Shown here: positions 36,739 to 48,546 of the stretch, in pieces | Layout of the letters: every line of letters begins with the position of its first letter | Position numbering within the stretch: the first letter of the stretch is position 1 | From: Cellulosilyticum sp. I15G10I2 | GTDB taxonomy: Bacteria > Bacillota > Clostridia > Lachnospirales > Cellulosilyticaceae | DNA: 64,000 nt | Assembly: GCF_900095725.1 (NCBI RefSeq) | Contig: NZ_FMMP01000011.1 | Location: 186,001 to 250,000 of the forward strand | Reading direction: 5' to 3' | Program-made: the position numbers and the translations under genes | The notes under the pieces: model-generated | What the model was told of the DNA's origin: nothing | Databases searched by the model: none | What the model saw: the letters and a program-made list of their open reading frames with translations, nothing else

Positions 36739-37200
36739 ATGAAAGCATTTGAAGGAAACTTAATCGCGGAAGGTTTGAAATTTGGTATCGTTGTTGGAAG
36801 ATTTAATGAGTTTATAGGGGCTAAACTTGTAGGAGGTGCTATAGATGCACTAAAAAGACATGGTGCATCAGAAGAAGATATAGAAATGGCTTGGGTACCA
36901 GGTGCGTTTGAAATCCCTCTTATTGCAAAAAAGATGGTAAAAAGTAAAAAATATGATGCGGTTATATGTCTTGGTGCTGTGATACGGGGTTCTACACCGC
37001 ACTTTGATTATGTGTCTAACGAAGTAACAAAAGGAGTGGCACATGTATCTCTAGAAACAGAAGTACCGGTAGTATTTGGGGTTTTAACAACAGATACTAT
37101 TGAGCAGGCTATAGAAAGAGCAGGTACAAAGGCTGGAAACAAAGGCTATGATGCAGCTGTTACAGCTATAGAAATGGCAAATCTTATAAAACAGTTTTAA
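36739..37200 (+). CDS. ribH: 6,7-dimethyl-8-ribityllumazine synthase
   Basis: Protein of 153 residues, normal length for the icosahedral lumazine synthases. The motifs [24 protein letters not shown] and [17 protein letters not shown] are present, including the active-site His. It condenses the RibBA product with the ribitylamino-uracil. GGAGG lies 7 nt upstream of the ATG; ribBA ends 2 bases before it. Confidence 0.97.
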   Translation: MKAFEGNLIAEGLKFGIVVGRFNEFIGAKLVGGAIDALKRHGASEEDIEMAWVPGAFEIPLIAKKMVKSKKYDAVICLGAVIRGSTPHFDYVSNEVTKGVAHVSLETEVPVVFGVLTTDTIEQAIERAGTKAGNKGYDAAVTAIEMANLIKQF

Positions 37201-37217
37201 GATGGAGGAGGTTGTTT

Positions 37218-37877
37218 TTGATTCCCTTTAAAAGCATAAAGACAATATTTTTTGACTACGATGGAACACTGCATAATAGTTTAACCCTATATGCACCAGC
37301 TTTTAGAAAAGCATATGCCTTTCTTGTAGCAAATGGATACGCTGATGCTAAAACATGGTCAGATCAAGAAATAGGCTATTGGCTTGGTTTTAATCCACAA
37401 GATATGTGGCAAACTTTTATGCCAAAGCTTAGTGAAAAGATGCGAGAGAAATGCAGTGGAATTATCGGAGAAGAGATGAAGCATCAAATCTCGGAAACAA
37501 AGCCTTTTCTCTATGAGGGGGCAGAAGAAGTATTGCGATACCTTAAAGAAAAACACTATCATCTTATTTTTATAAGTAATTGTAAAACCTATTATAAGGA
37601 GTATCATACGAAGCTCTTTGGTTTAGATCAATATTTTGAAAGCCTTATTTGCTCAGATGAATATAACTTCATTCCCAAACACGAAATTTTAAATAAAGTA
37701 AAAGATCACTATCCAGAAGAACGCGTGATAGTGGGAGATAGAAAACAAGATATGGAAGCCGGTCAGAAGAATGATATTTATACGATAGGTTGTACGTATG
37801 GATTTGCAAAGCCTGGAGAGCTTGATAGGGCTGATCTTAAGATAGATGATATTAGAGCACTAAAAAAATATTTATAA
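37218..37877 (+). CDS. HAD-family phosphatase in the rib operon
   Basis: Cytoplasmic protein of 219 residues in the phosphoglycolate-phosphatase-like branch of the HAD superfamily. Motif I is FFDYDGTLHNS, motif II is FISN and motif IV is VGDRKQDMEAG, with a helical cap between I and II. TTG 37218 is taken as the start, 6-7 nt after GGAGGAGG; TTG 37212 is too close. It begins 17 bases after ribH and ends in the operon terminator, so it could supply the dephosphorylation step between RibD and RibH, which in other bacteria is done by HAD enzymes such as YcsE. This role is inferred from position only. Confidence 0.85.
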   Translation: MIPFKSIKTIFFDYDGTLHNSLTLYAPAFRKAYAFLVANGYADAKTWSDQEIGYWLGFNPQDMWQTFMPKLSEKMREKCSGIIGEEMKHQISETKPFLYEGAEEVLRYLKEKHYHLIFISNCKTYYKEYHTKLFGLDQYFESLICSDEYNFIPKHEILNKVKDHYPEERVIVGDRKQDMEAGQKNDIYTIGCTYGFAKPGELDRADLKIDDIRALKKYL

Positions 37878-37910
37878 GAATAGTATTTAAGGTACTTATC
37901 TTGTTAGAAT

Positions 37911-37961
37911 AAAAAACACGGATGTCATTTAAGAAAAGTATAAATGATAGTCGTGTTTTTT
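37911..37961 (+). terminator. Terminator of the rib operon
   Basis: A long imperfect stem (37911-37931 with 37941-37961, 4-nt internal loop) with A and T tracts. Confidence 0.85.
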
Positions 37962-38073
37962 ACGTATAATGTTTTGCTAGATTATTTCACAGATTTACCA
38001 CAATATATTTTAGATTGCTTCATATAGTATTTTGTGAAATAGAATAGCTATAAATGAAATAGGAGAAAACAGG

Positions 38074-38102
38074 TTAACAAAATGATACTTATCAGGTATA
38101 AT
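38074..38102 (+). promoter_or_regulatory. Promoter of the ohrR-like gene
   Basis: TTAACA (38074-38079), 17-nt spacer and TATAAT (38097-38102). Confidence 0.7.
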
Positions 38103-38145
38103 TAAAATAGATTAAGTTACTTTATAACTTAGGAGATGATATGAA

Positions 38146-38586
38146 ATGAAAGAAAGTGATGTTTTAAAACTTGAAAATCAACTGTGCTTTTCAATATATG
38201 CGGCGTCTAGAGCGATAACGAAGATATACAGACCTTTTCTTGATGAACTTGGTATTACGTATCCTCAATATCTTGTAATGCTTGTTATATGGGAAAATAA
38301 TAGTATTACTTTAAAAGAACTGGGCAATAAGTTATATCTTGATTCAGGAACATTAACACCGCTACTTAAAAGATTAGAACGGATGGAATTAATAAGAAGA
38401 GAGCGCTCAACAGAAGACGAAAGGCTTTTATGTGTATCTGTTACTGAAAAAGGCTTAGCTATGAAGGCGCAGGCTATAAGCATACCAGAATGTATTTTAG
38501 GATGTATCCCAACTGATATTAAGGGACTTGTTCATCTGAAAAAAGAAATAGACAAGCTGTTGATGGATCTTAAAGAACAAGCGTAA
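38146..38586 (+). CDS. ohrR: OhrR-like MarR-family peroxide regulator
   Basis: Winged-helix protein of 146 residues. It matches OhrR closely: LENQLCFSIYAASRAITKIYRPFLDELGITYPQYLVMLV at the N-terminus, with Cys14 at the place of the peroxide-sensing Cys, then LYLDSGTLTPLLKRLE as recognition helix and STEDERLLCVSVT as wing. OhrR represses organic-hydroperoxide resistance genes and lets go when the Cys is oxidised. No ohr gene is next to it; downstream is a DsrE-like protein. AGGAGATG lies before the ATG. Regulation of its own promoter is likely. Confidence 0.88.
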   Translation: MKESDVLKLENQLCFSIYAASRAITKIYRPFLDELGITYPQYLVMLVIWENNSITLKELGNKLYLDSGTLTPLLKRLERMELIRRERSTEDERLLCVSVTEKGLAMKAQAISIPECILGCIPTDIKGLVHLKKEIDKLLMDLKEQA

Positions 38587-38766
38587 TGGATATTGATTTA
38601 ATTTGAACATTATGTTAATTTTTACTTGTCTATACTATCTATATTATAGGTTTTAGCGTATAATATAAATATATTACTAACATAATAATTACATCAGCAG
38701 GTTGGCCAAGTCTATTCTGTAAATTTTTGAATGCGTATGAGAATTTGAGAAAATGGGGGGATTATT

Positions 38767-39111
38767 ATGGAAAAAGAAAAAAAATTATATCTTTTATGGG
38801 TGACAGGTAATCCAATTAGTTCAGAGAAAATGGTATTAATGTACGCAATTAACAGTATGATCAATAATTTGTGGGATGAAGTTCATGTCATTATATGGGG
38901 GGCATCAGCTAAACTAGCTGCAGAAAACAAATTAATTCAAGATCAAATTGAGGTGGCACTTCATCATGGTGTGAAAGTATCAGCATGCAAAGGGTGTGTA
39001 GAACAGTTAGGCGTAAAAGATAAACTACAATGGCTTGGTGTTGAAGTGAAATCTGTAGGAGAAGAGTTAACAAAGGTATTACAAGAGGGATATACTGTAT
39101 TAACGATATAG
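38767..39111 (+). CDS. DsrE-family small protein
   Basis: Protein of 114 residues with the alternating strand-helix pattern of DsrE/DsrF-like proteins (LYLLWVTGNP, EVHVIIWGASAKLAAEN, VKVSACKGCVEQLGV). Two Cys in ACKGC could carry a persulfide or form a disulfide; this motif is common in the family. The role is not established outside sulfur oxidation, where DsrE moves sulfur. GGGGGG precedes the ATG. It lies 180 bases after the ohrR-like gene, and a link to thiol stress is a guess. Confidence 0.85.
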   Translation: MEKEKKLYLLWVTGNPISSEKMVLMYAINSMINNLWDEVHVIIWGASAKLAAENKLIQDQIEVALHHGVKVSACKGCVEQLGVKDKLQWLGVEVKSVGEELTKVLQEGYTVLTI

Positions 39112-39136
39112 CCCCAAAATTTGTAGATAAATTAAC

Positions 39137-39162
39137 AAGGAGGCCTAGAGCTTCCTTTATTT
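39137..39162 (+). terminator. Terminator after the DsrE-like gene
   Basis: An 8-bp stem AAGGAGGC/GCTTCCTT (one G-U) with a 5-nt loop and short T-rich tail. The remaining 240 bases up to the next gene are very AT-rich and contain a 7-bp inverted repeat ATACAAT/ATTGTAT (39208-39214, 39229-39235) and several TATAAT-like boxes, but no promoter I can place with confidence. Confidence 0.7.
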
Positions 39163-39391
39163 ATGCAACATTTATAGACAGCGATAGTTATATTGTACTA
39201 AAAAAAATACAATTTTTTATTCTATAATATTGTATACAAGAGTTTACATGACAGGATATTAGGTGTAAAATTATAGATGTAGTAAAATTTAGGTTATATT
39301 AATTCCTATAAATGCTAATAATTATAGCGTTAATATAATTTTAAATTCATTATTGTATAATATTATATTTAAATATTATAGTAAAATATAA

Positions 39392-42934
<3,543 letters not shown>

Positions 42935-43007
42935 TAGTAAACCTAAATATAAGTAATAAAGAAAATTAAGATGTATTAAAATATTTAATTATATAATCTA
43001 GATTATA

Positions 43008-43057
43008 GAGAAATAACTTTGAAACTTAAGTTATTCATGTGATTAAAGTTATTTCTC
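43008..43057 (+). terminator. Long hairpin after the PFOR gene
   Basis: Perfect 13-bp stem GAGAAATAACTTT (43008-43020) with 43045-43057 around a 24-nt loop that contains AACTTAAGTT. There is no T-run after it, so it may be a 3' stabilising stem more than a terminator. Confidence 0.55.
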
Positions 43058-43083
43058 AAATGATTTCATCTGGCGACGAATAT

Positions 43084-43136
43084 CATACAAAAAATATCCC
43101 TCTTATCTGACGAGATAGAGGGATATTTTTTGTATG
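43084..43136. terminator. Strong bidirectional terminator after the PFOR gene
   Basis: Stem of 24 bp with one bulged base (43084-43108 with 43113-43136), tetraloop GACG, A6 and T6 tracts in the arms. Confidence 0.88.
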
Positions 43137-43273
43137 AACAGATATGTCAAAAATTAACAAGATTTTTAAAAAAAATATCTAAAAATATGTATTTACATAA
43201 GCTACTAAATGGGTGTAATATTTAAGAGTTGGCTGATTAGCCGTAACTTGAAATTATCTTAGGAGGAGAAGTA

Positions 43274-43933
43274 GTGGAAACAACAAAAAACACACAAACA
43301 GCAGAAACAATAGCAGACCCTTCAGCACTGGGACTATTGGGACTTGCAATGGTAACGTTAGTAGCTTCATCACAAAAATTAGGTTTAACAGAAGGGGTAT
43401 CTCTCGTTATCCCGTGGGCTATCTTTTTAGGTGGATTCGTGCAACTTATAGCATGTATTATAGATGCTAAGAAAAATAATGTATTCGGTGCAACAGCATT
43501 TGGCGGGTACGCATTTTTCTGGTTTAGTGTAGCAATGACCTGGTTTATTCAAAATGGTGTATTTGGTGAGAAATTACAAGCTGGAGCTGATTCTCATCAA
43601 TTAGGTTTTGCATTTGTTGGTTATTTGATTTTTACATTATTTATGACGATCGGATCAATGGAAACTAATAAAGTATTGTTTATTATTTTTACTTTGATTA
43701 ACTTCTTATTTATAGGACTTGCATTAAGCTCATTTGGCATTGCTTATGAAGCTGCACATAAATTAGCTGGATGGAGTGAATTTTTAATATCATTAGTTTC
43801 TTTTTATGGCTGTGGTGCCAATGTATTAAATAGACATTTTGGAAGAGAGTTCTTACCTCTAGGTAAGCCGTTTGGGATCTTTAAAGGGGAAAACGCTCAA
43901 GTAAGAGGCGTAAAAACACTTTTAGAAAGATAA
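43274..43933 (+). CDS. Acetate uptake transporter, GPR1/FUN34/YaaH (SatP) family
   Basis: Membrane protein of 219 residues with six helices, starting at GTG after AGGAGGAG. The family motif appears near the N-terminus as ADPSALGLLGLAMVTLV (the NPAPLGL-type signature), with FGGYAFFWFSVAMTWF further on. Family members carry acetate or succinate with protons, and act as channels in some cases. It follows PFOR, the route to acetyl-CoA and acetate, but two terminator-like hairpins separate them, so it is probably transcribed on its own. Confidence 0.9.
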   Translation: METTKNTQTAETIADPSALGLLGLAMVTLVASSQKLGLTEGVSLVIPWAIFLGGFVQLIACIIDAKKNNVFGATAFGGYAFFWFSVAMTWFIQNGVFGEKLQAGADSHQLGFAFVGYLIFTLFMTIGSMETNKVLFIIFTLINFLFIGLALSSFGIAYEAAHKLAGWSEFLISLVSFYGCGANVLNRHFGREFLPLGKPFGIFKGENAQVRGVKTLLER

Positions 43934-44070
43934 GATAAATTATTTAGATTGGATTGAAGAGTGTACTGATAAATGTTAAAATAATTTATAATCATTCTTG
44001 ACTTATAATAACTTGATTCTTCATGGGGATAATATGATTATAGTTTAATGACGCTTAGAAGAGGTACACT

Positions 44071-44889
44071 ATGGATAATATTTTTGAAGAATTAAAGGCA
44101 TTAGGATTTGATAATTTAGGTAATGCAGAGGTTTTTGCAACAGATCAAAAGAAAAAATCAGCAGAGCATTCACATAAAAATGCTGTAACTTCTTTAGAGG
44201 ATATACTATATGATAAGACTTATGTTTGTCCTATCTGTGATAAAGTCTTTACAAGTAAGGCTATTCGCTCGGGAAAGAACAAATTAATGTCTATAGATAC
44301 CGATCTTAAGCCGCAATATGATCATGTTAATCCTATTATTTATGAATGTATAGTATGTCTTAGATGTGGTTATGCGGCTTTAGGAAAAGCATTTGGTCCA
44401 ATACCTCCTAGACAGATCTCATGGGTTAAGGAGCAAGTTTGCTCTAAGTATAAAGGTCAGGATTATCCAGATATTATGACACATGATCATGCTATAGAAC
44501 GCTATAAGTTAGCACTTCTAAATGCCATGGTAAAAAAGGCTAAAGACGGTGAAAAAGCTTATCTTTGCCTAAAGATAGCTTGGTTATACCGGGATTTAAA
44601 AAATCAGCAGCAAGAAGAAGTTTTTTTGAAGTATGCACTTACAGGTTTTTTAAATGCTTATAATAACGAAAGATTTCCAATTTTTGAATTGGATGAATTA
44701 ACAACAGCCTATATTATTTCAGACCTTTACAGACGCTTTAAAGAATACGATAAGGCACTGCAATGGGTAGGGTGTGTTATATTAGAGAGAAATGCATCTT
44801 TAAAGCTTAAAACAAGAGCGCTACATTTGAAAAGTTTAATTCGAGAAGAAAAAAGTGCTCAAGTAGAAAATCAATCCAAAAGCAAATGA
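44071..44889 (+). CDS. DUF2225 family protein
   Basis: Cytoplasmic protein of 272 residues. It has a Cys-rich N-terminal part with YVCPICDKVF and YECIVCLRCGYAAL (about 49-100), probably a zinc-binding site, then a helical TPR-like part (KAYLCLKIAWLYRDL, TAYIISDLYRRFKEYDKALQWVG). This layout fits DUF2225, common in Clostridia and of unknown function. AAGAGG lies before the ATG. Transcription probably ends in the first hairpin of the repeat element that follows 20 bases downstream. Confidence 0.85.
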   Translation: MDNIFEELKALGFDNLGNAEVFATDQKKKSAEHSHKNAVTSLEDILYDKTYVCPICDKVFTSKAIRSGKNKLMSIDTDLKPQYDHVNPIIYECIVCLRCGYAALGKAFGPIPPRQISWVKEQVCSKYKGQDYPDIMTHDHAIERYKLALLNAMVKKAKDGEKAYLCLKIAWLYRDLKNQQQEEVFLKYALTGFLNAYNNERFPIFELDELTTAYIISDLYRRFKEYDKALQWVGCVILERNASLKLKTRALHLKSLIREEKSAQVENQSKSK

Positions 44890-44911
44890 TAATAGACGTT
44901 TATGTTGTAGT

Positions 44912-45018
44912 GGCAGGCCTTGCGGTCTGCCCTTTTATTGTGAAATAGTAAAGTTCGTCTTGCTCGCAAGGAATCAAACTTTATTATTTTACAATTGCGT
45001 GCATTTTTTGTACGCCAC
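44912..45018 (+). repeat. Three-hairpin repeat element, copy A
   Basis: About 105 nt forming three successive hairpins: GGCAGGCC/GGTCTGCC (loop TTGC), an 18-bp AT-rich stem (44939-44956 with 44976-44993) and GCGTGCA/TGTACGC. The apical part of the second stem holds CGTCTTGCTCGCAAGGAATC, in which CTTG and CAAG can pair. A second copy at 63117-63229 aligns along the whole length with about three quarters of bases identical. No coding capacity is credible here. Confidence 0.8.
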
Positions 45019-45143
45019 TTTGTTAAATATAAAACTTACTCGATTAAAATATACCAATTTTTTCTTTAAAAATCTTTATATTTTTGAGAAAATGCTCATA
45101 GTTTATCATGCTAAAATCAGGTATTATTATAAGGAGATGTCTA

Positions 45144-45173
45144 TTGAATTGTAATAAAGTGCTATTATATAAT
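45144..45173 (+). promoter_or_regulatory. Candidate promoter of pyruvate kinase
   Basis: TTGAAT (45144-45149), 18-nt spacer and TATAAT (45168-45173). The -10 box lies in the palindrome GCTATTATATAATAGC (45161-45176), a possible operator. The rest of 45019-45315 is AT-rich with no gene. Confidence 0.6.
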
Positions 45174-45315
45174 AGCAATATATAATAGCATATCAAATAA
45201 GAAACATATAATTTTGAATAACTCTAATGAGTTGGGAGAAAAATATAATGTAGTGTATTTTACAAGATTTATGAACTTAGTTTTAAGAATTAATAATGAA
45301 TATTGGAGAGATGAT

Positions 45316-47055
45316 ATGAGAAAAACAAAAATAATATGTACATTAGGTCCAGCTACAGACGATGAGCAAATTTTAAAAGAATTAATAATCTCAGGTATGG
45401 ATGTAGCCCGCTTTAACTTCTCCCATGGTGATCATGACAGCCATAAAGAAACATTTGACAAACTGGTAAGACTAAGAAAAGAACTTAATAAACCGATTGC
45501 TACGCTGCTTGATACTAAAGGTCCGGAAATAAGAATACAGAAGTTTGAACAGGGCAAAGTGGTTCTTAATAAAGGGAATACATTTACTTTAACGACAAGA
45601 GAGATAGTAGGTAATGAAGAAGAGGTAAGTGTAACTTATAAAGAAATGCCAAGAGATGTGCGTGAAGGACAACTCATTCTACTGGATGATGGACTTATAG
45701 AACTTTCTGTACAAAGAATTGAAGATACTGATATCATATGTAAGATTATGAACAATGGTGTTATATCTAATAATAAAGGGGTTAATTTACCAGGAACCCG
45801 TCTTTCAATGCCTTATATAAGTGCAAAGGACAGAGCAGATATTATTTTTGGTATTCAAACTGGCTTTGATTTTATAGCGGCTTCTTTTACAAGAACGGCT
45901 AAAGATATACTTGAGATCCGTCAGATTTTAGATGAGTATAATTGTCATACAGTTAATATTATAGCTAAAATTGAAAACAGAGAAGGCGTTGATAATATTG
46001 ATGAGATTATTCGCGTAGCTGATGGTATTATGGTCGCAAGAGGAGATATGGGAGTAGAGATACCAGCAGAAGAAGTACCAGCTCTGCAAAAAATGATCAT
46101 TACTAAGGTTTACAATAGTGGCAAGCAGGTTATTACAGCTACACAAATGCTAGACTCCATGATGAAAAATCCAAGACCAACAAGAGCTGAGACTAATGAT
46201 GTAGCTAATGCGATCTATGATGGAACAAGTGCTATTATGCTTTCAGGAGAGACTGCAGCAGGTCTTTATCCAGTAGAAGCAGTTAAAACTATGGTTAGAA
46301 TAGCTTTAAGAACAGAAAATGATATAGATTATATTAAGCGTTTTAAAAATAATTCAAATGATGAGCTTCCTAATGTAACGAGTGCGATTTCTCATGCTAC
46401 TTGTACTACAGCTCATGATTTAGGAGCTGCAGCGATTATTACGGTCACTAAATCAGGAAGAACGGCTAGAATGATTTCAAAGTATAGACCGGTACCCCCT
46501 GTTATTGGATGTACAAGTTCACCACATGTTTATCATCAGCTTAATTTGTCTTGGGGGGTTACACCACTTTTTATTCCAGAGGAAGAAAATAGTGATTCAT
46601 TATTTGAACGTGCAATAGAAGCTGCAGAGAATACAGGTATTGTACAAAGTGGAGATTTAATAGTTATAACAAGTGGTATTCCGCTTGGGATTTCTGGGAC
46701 AACTAATATGATAAAAGTTGATGTTGTAGGGAATATTTTAGTCTCAGGAAAAGGTATTACAAATAAAAGTGTTTGCGCTAATATTTGTGTTTGTAAAAAT
46801 GATGAAGAAGCAATTAAGAAATTTAATGAAGGCGACATTCTTGTTATTCCTCAAACATCTAACGAACTGCTGCCGCTTTTAAAGAAGGCTGCAGGTATCA
46901 TTACAGAGCAAGATGGATTAAATTCACATGCAGCTATTGTAGGACTCGCAATAGACATTCCAGTTATTGTAGGAGCATCACAAGCTACAAGTATTCTAAA
47001 ATCTGGAACAGTTGTTATGATAGATGCATTAAGAGGCATCGTCTCTAACAAATAA
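45316..47055 (+). CDS. pyk: Pyruvate kinase with C-terminal PEP-utiliser-like domain
   Basis: Glycolytic enzyme of 579 residues that makes ATP and pyruvate from phosphoenolpyruvate. The start is the ATG 5 nt after GGAGAG, which gives the usual N-terminus MRKTKIICTLGPA; a longer frame adds 34 residues without support. Motifs DTKGPEIR, MVARGDMGVEIP, TATQMLDSMMKNPRPTRAE and the Lys of IIAKIENREG are present. Residues about 480-579 form the extra C-terminal domain (TSNELLPLLKKAAGIIT, LNSHAAIVG) found in Bacillus-type enzymes of about 585 residues. It lies 55 bases upstream of ppnP. Confidence 0.96.
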   Translation: MRKTKIICTLGPATDDEQILKELIISGMDVARFNFSHGDHDSHKETFDKLVRLRKELNKPIATLLDTKGPEIRIQKFEQGKVVLNKGNTFTLTTREIVGNEEEVSVTYKEMPRDVREGQLILLDDGLIELSVQRIEDTDIICKIMNNGVISNNKGVNLPGTRLSMPYISAKDRADIIFGIQTGFDFIAASFTRTAKDILEIRQILDEYNCHTVNIIAKIENREGVDNIDEIIRVADGIMVARGDMGVEIPAEEVPALQKMIITKVYNSGKQVITATQMLDSMMKNPRPTRAETNDVANAIYDGTSAIMLSGETAAGLYPVEAVKTMVRIALRTENDIDYIKRFKNNSNDELPNVTSAISHATCTTAHDLGAAAIITVTKSGRTARMISKYRPVPPVIGCTSSPHVYHQLNLSWGVTPLFIPEEENSDSLFERAIEAAENTGIVQSGDLIVITSGIPLGISGTTNMIKVDVVGNILVSGKGITNKSVCANICVCKNDEEAIKKFNEGDILVIPQTSNELLPLLKKAAGIITEQDGLNSHAAIVGLAIDIPVIVGASQATSILKSGTVVMIDALRGIVSNK

Positions 47056-47109
47056 GGGTTAAAATTAAAAAGGCAGCTTTAAAATCTAACTTTAGAGGAG
47101 AATAGGGAC

Positions 47110-47427
47110 ATGTCGAAGTTTGAAAATATTACAATTGTTAAAAAGGCTAATGTATATTTTGAAGGTAAAGTAACAAGCAGAACAGTGATTTTTGAAAGTG
47201 GGGAAAAGAAAACCCTAGGCATTATGTTGCCAGGGACCTATACATTTTCTACGGCTGATAAAGAAATTATGGAAATATTAGGGGGAAGTATGGAAGTAAA
47301 ACTGCCTGGAAGTGATGCATTTATCACCTATAAAGAAGGCGAAAGTTTTACAGTGCCTAGTAACTCAAGTTTTGATCTTGTTATTAACGAAGTCAGCGAC
47401 TACTGCTGTTCCTACATTAAAGAATAG
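47110..47427 (+). CDS. ppnP: Pyrimidine/purine nucleoside phosphorylase PpnP (YaiE family)
   Basis: Small cupin protein of 105 residues (family about 95-105). It phosphorolyses a broad range of nucleosides to the base and ribose 1-phosphate. The family pattern is visible: [39 protein letters not shown], and [22 protein letters not shown] precedes the ATG. It follows pyk after 54 bases without a clear terminator and may be cotranscribed. It converges with the next gene, with only 21 bases between. Confidence 0.93.
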   Translation: MSKFENITIVKKANVYFEGKVTSRTVIFESGEKKTLGIMLPGTYTFSTADKEIMEILGGSMEVKLPGSDAFITYKEGESFTVPSNSSFDLVINEVSDYCCSYIKE

Positions 47428-47448
47428 TATAGTACTTGAAAATATATT

Positions 47449-48207
47449 TTAAGGAACAAGTTCAACAATATCTAAATGTGAAATCTTAACGACTTCACCT
47501 TCTTTTAAAGATATTTTAAGAGCTGTATCAGGAGCTAGGGATGAATGCATAGTAAGCAGCTCGTTAAATCTGATATGCTGTGTGTCGTCATAAATAATAA
47601 AACTTCCGGATCCTTCGGGCGTTACAAGGGTATAATCTCCTACAGGGACATCTCTTCCAACTAAATGATAGCCAGGGAGTAGGATTGTTTTTTGAAATAT
47701 AGGGGCTGGGGAAAAAGTAACACTATCGAGGCCGGATATCAAAATGAGATCTCCTTGATCTATATTGGTTTCTATTTTAGTTACACCAACTGTAGAGTCA
47801 GAATTATGAGGATAGGTAAGTACTTCATTGATATAAGGTAGCTCTTCTTTATAGATAAAAAGATTGCCTATTCCTTTAGTAGTAGTTATAATATAGCGTC
47901 CTGGGAGAATATCTTTACCGGTTATAAAAGAGCCGGAAGTTAATGTTAGCGTTAGAGGTGTTTTTGGACTGCTAAATACCTCACCTATTTGTATGGGAGA
48001 GCGACCAGCAGGCATAAGAGAGCTATCTTCTTTAGCGTTGGTATAATCAGATTTTGATGTAAAAACACCTAATACAACGAAGGTAAGAAGTATAGGGATC
48101 ACCCATAACCAGCCACTCATATGGATTGGTGTGTGTACAAGCTTTCCGCACTTGTTGCAGACTTTGTGAGTGGGATTAACAGTATGGTTACAGAATTTAC
48201 ATTTCAT
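47449..48207 (-). CDS. Zinc-ribbon membrane protein with duplicated outer domain
   Basis: Protein of 252 residues; the start is the ATG 7-8 nt after GGAGG, not the frame 54 bases longer. An N-terminal zinc ribbon (CKFC and CNKC, residues 3-21) precedes one membrane helix (about 32-50). The rest seems to lie outside and contains two similar beta segments, ILPGRYIITTTKGIGNLFIY and VPVGDYTLVTPEGSGSFIIYDD, with like flanks (about residues 85-165 and 165-245), suggesting a tandem duplication. I do not recognise the function. It is transcribed alone, opposite to pyk-ppnP. Confidence 0.8.
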   Translation of the reverse strand: MKCKFCNHTVNPTHKVCNKCGKLVHTPIHMSGWLWVIPILLTFVVLGVFTSKSDYTNAKEDSSLMPAGRSPIQIGEVFSSPKTPLTLTLTSGSFITGKDILPGRYIITTTKGIGNLFIYKEELPYINEVLTYPHNSDSTVGVTKIETNIDQGDLILISGLDSVTFSPAPIFQKTILLPGYHLVGRDVPVGDYTLVTPEGSGSFIIYDDTQHIRFNELLTMHSSLAPDTALKISLKEGEVVKISHLDIVELVP

Positions 48208-48324
48208 ATTTAGTCCTCCAAATTCTATAAATATATCCATAGTATTCCCAATAATAATCAAAGCATACTTAAAGAAATATAGTTAAGATAGCGCATTTTA
48301 ATCAACAATAAGGCATTAAGAATA

Positions 48325-48386
48325 TAAAAAAAAGTAACCTATAAGATAGACATGTAAAAAAGTCTACCTGAATAGGTTCTTTTTTA
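48325..48386. terminator. Second hairpin after the ChrA pair
   Basis: AACCTAT (48336-48342) pairs with 48372-48378, and an inner AGATAGAC/GTCTACCT stem has one mismatch. A8 on the left and T7 on the right would make it work on both strands. Confidence 0.75.
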
Positions 48387-48414
48387 TTACTTGAAAATTT
48401 TTATAAAATGAAAA

Positions 48415-48452
48415 GGACATATGTTAGGGAGAAAGGAATCTAACATATGTCC
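48415..48452 (-). terminator. Hairpin downstream of the ChrA pair
   Basis: Perfect 13-bp stem (48415-48427 with 48440-48452, GGACATATGTTAG) with a 12-nt loop. On the minus strand it is followed by TTTTC. Together with the hairpin at 48325 it fills the 339-base gap; nothing else is seen there. Confidence 0.75.
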
Positions 48453-48546
48453 AGGGAAAGGATGCTACAAAGCAGAACACAATAAGAATAGCGCTAATTG
48501 CATTAAAAAACAAGGTATGGGGGGTAAAAAAGATAGACTAAAAAGA

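Noticed and set aside
39208-39235. ATACAAT/ATTGTAT inverted repeat before the PFOR gene as a Rex or FNR site
   Set aside because: It does not match the Rex (TTGTTAA-type) or FNR consensus well, and short inverted repeats are expected in such AT-rich DNA.
42961-43273. A possible riboswitch or small RNA between PFOR and the acetate transporter
   Set aside because: The structure seen is explained by two simple hairpins; no conserved riboswitch motif was found.
44960-45154. A 64-residue open frame on the plus strand
   Set aside because: It runs through the hairpins of repeat copy A, has no ribosome binding site and has an odd composition rich in Phe, Tyr and Leu; it is best explained by the AT-rich repeat region.
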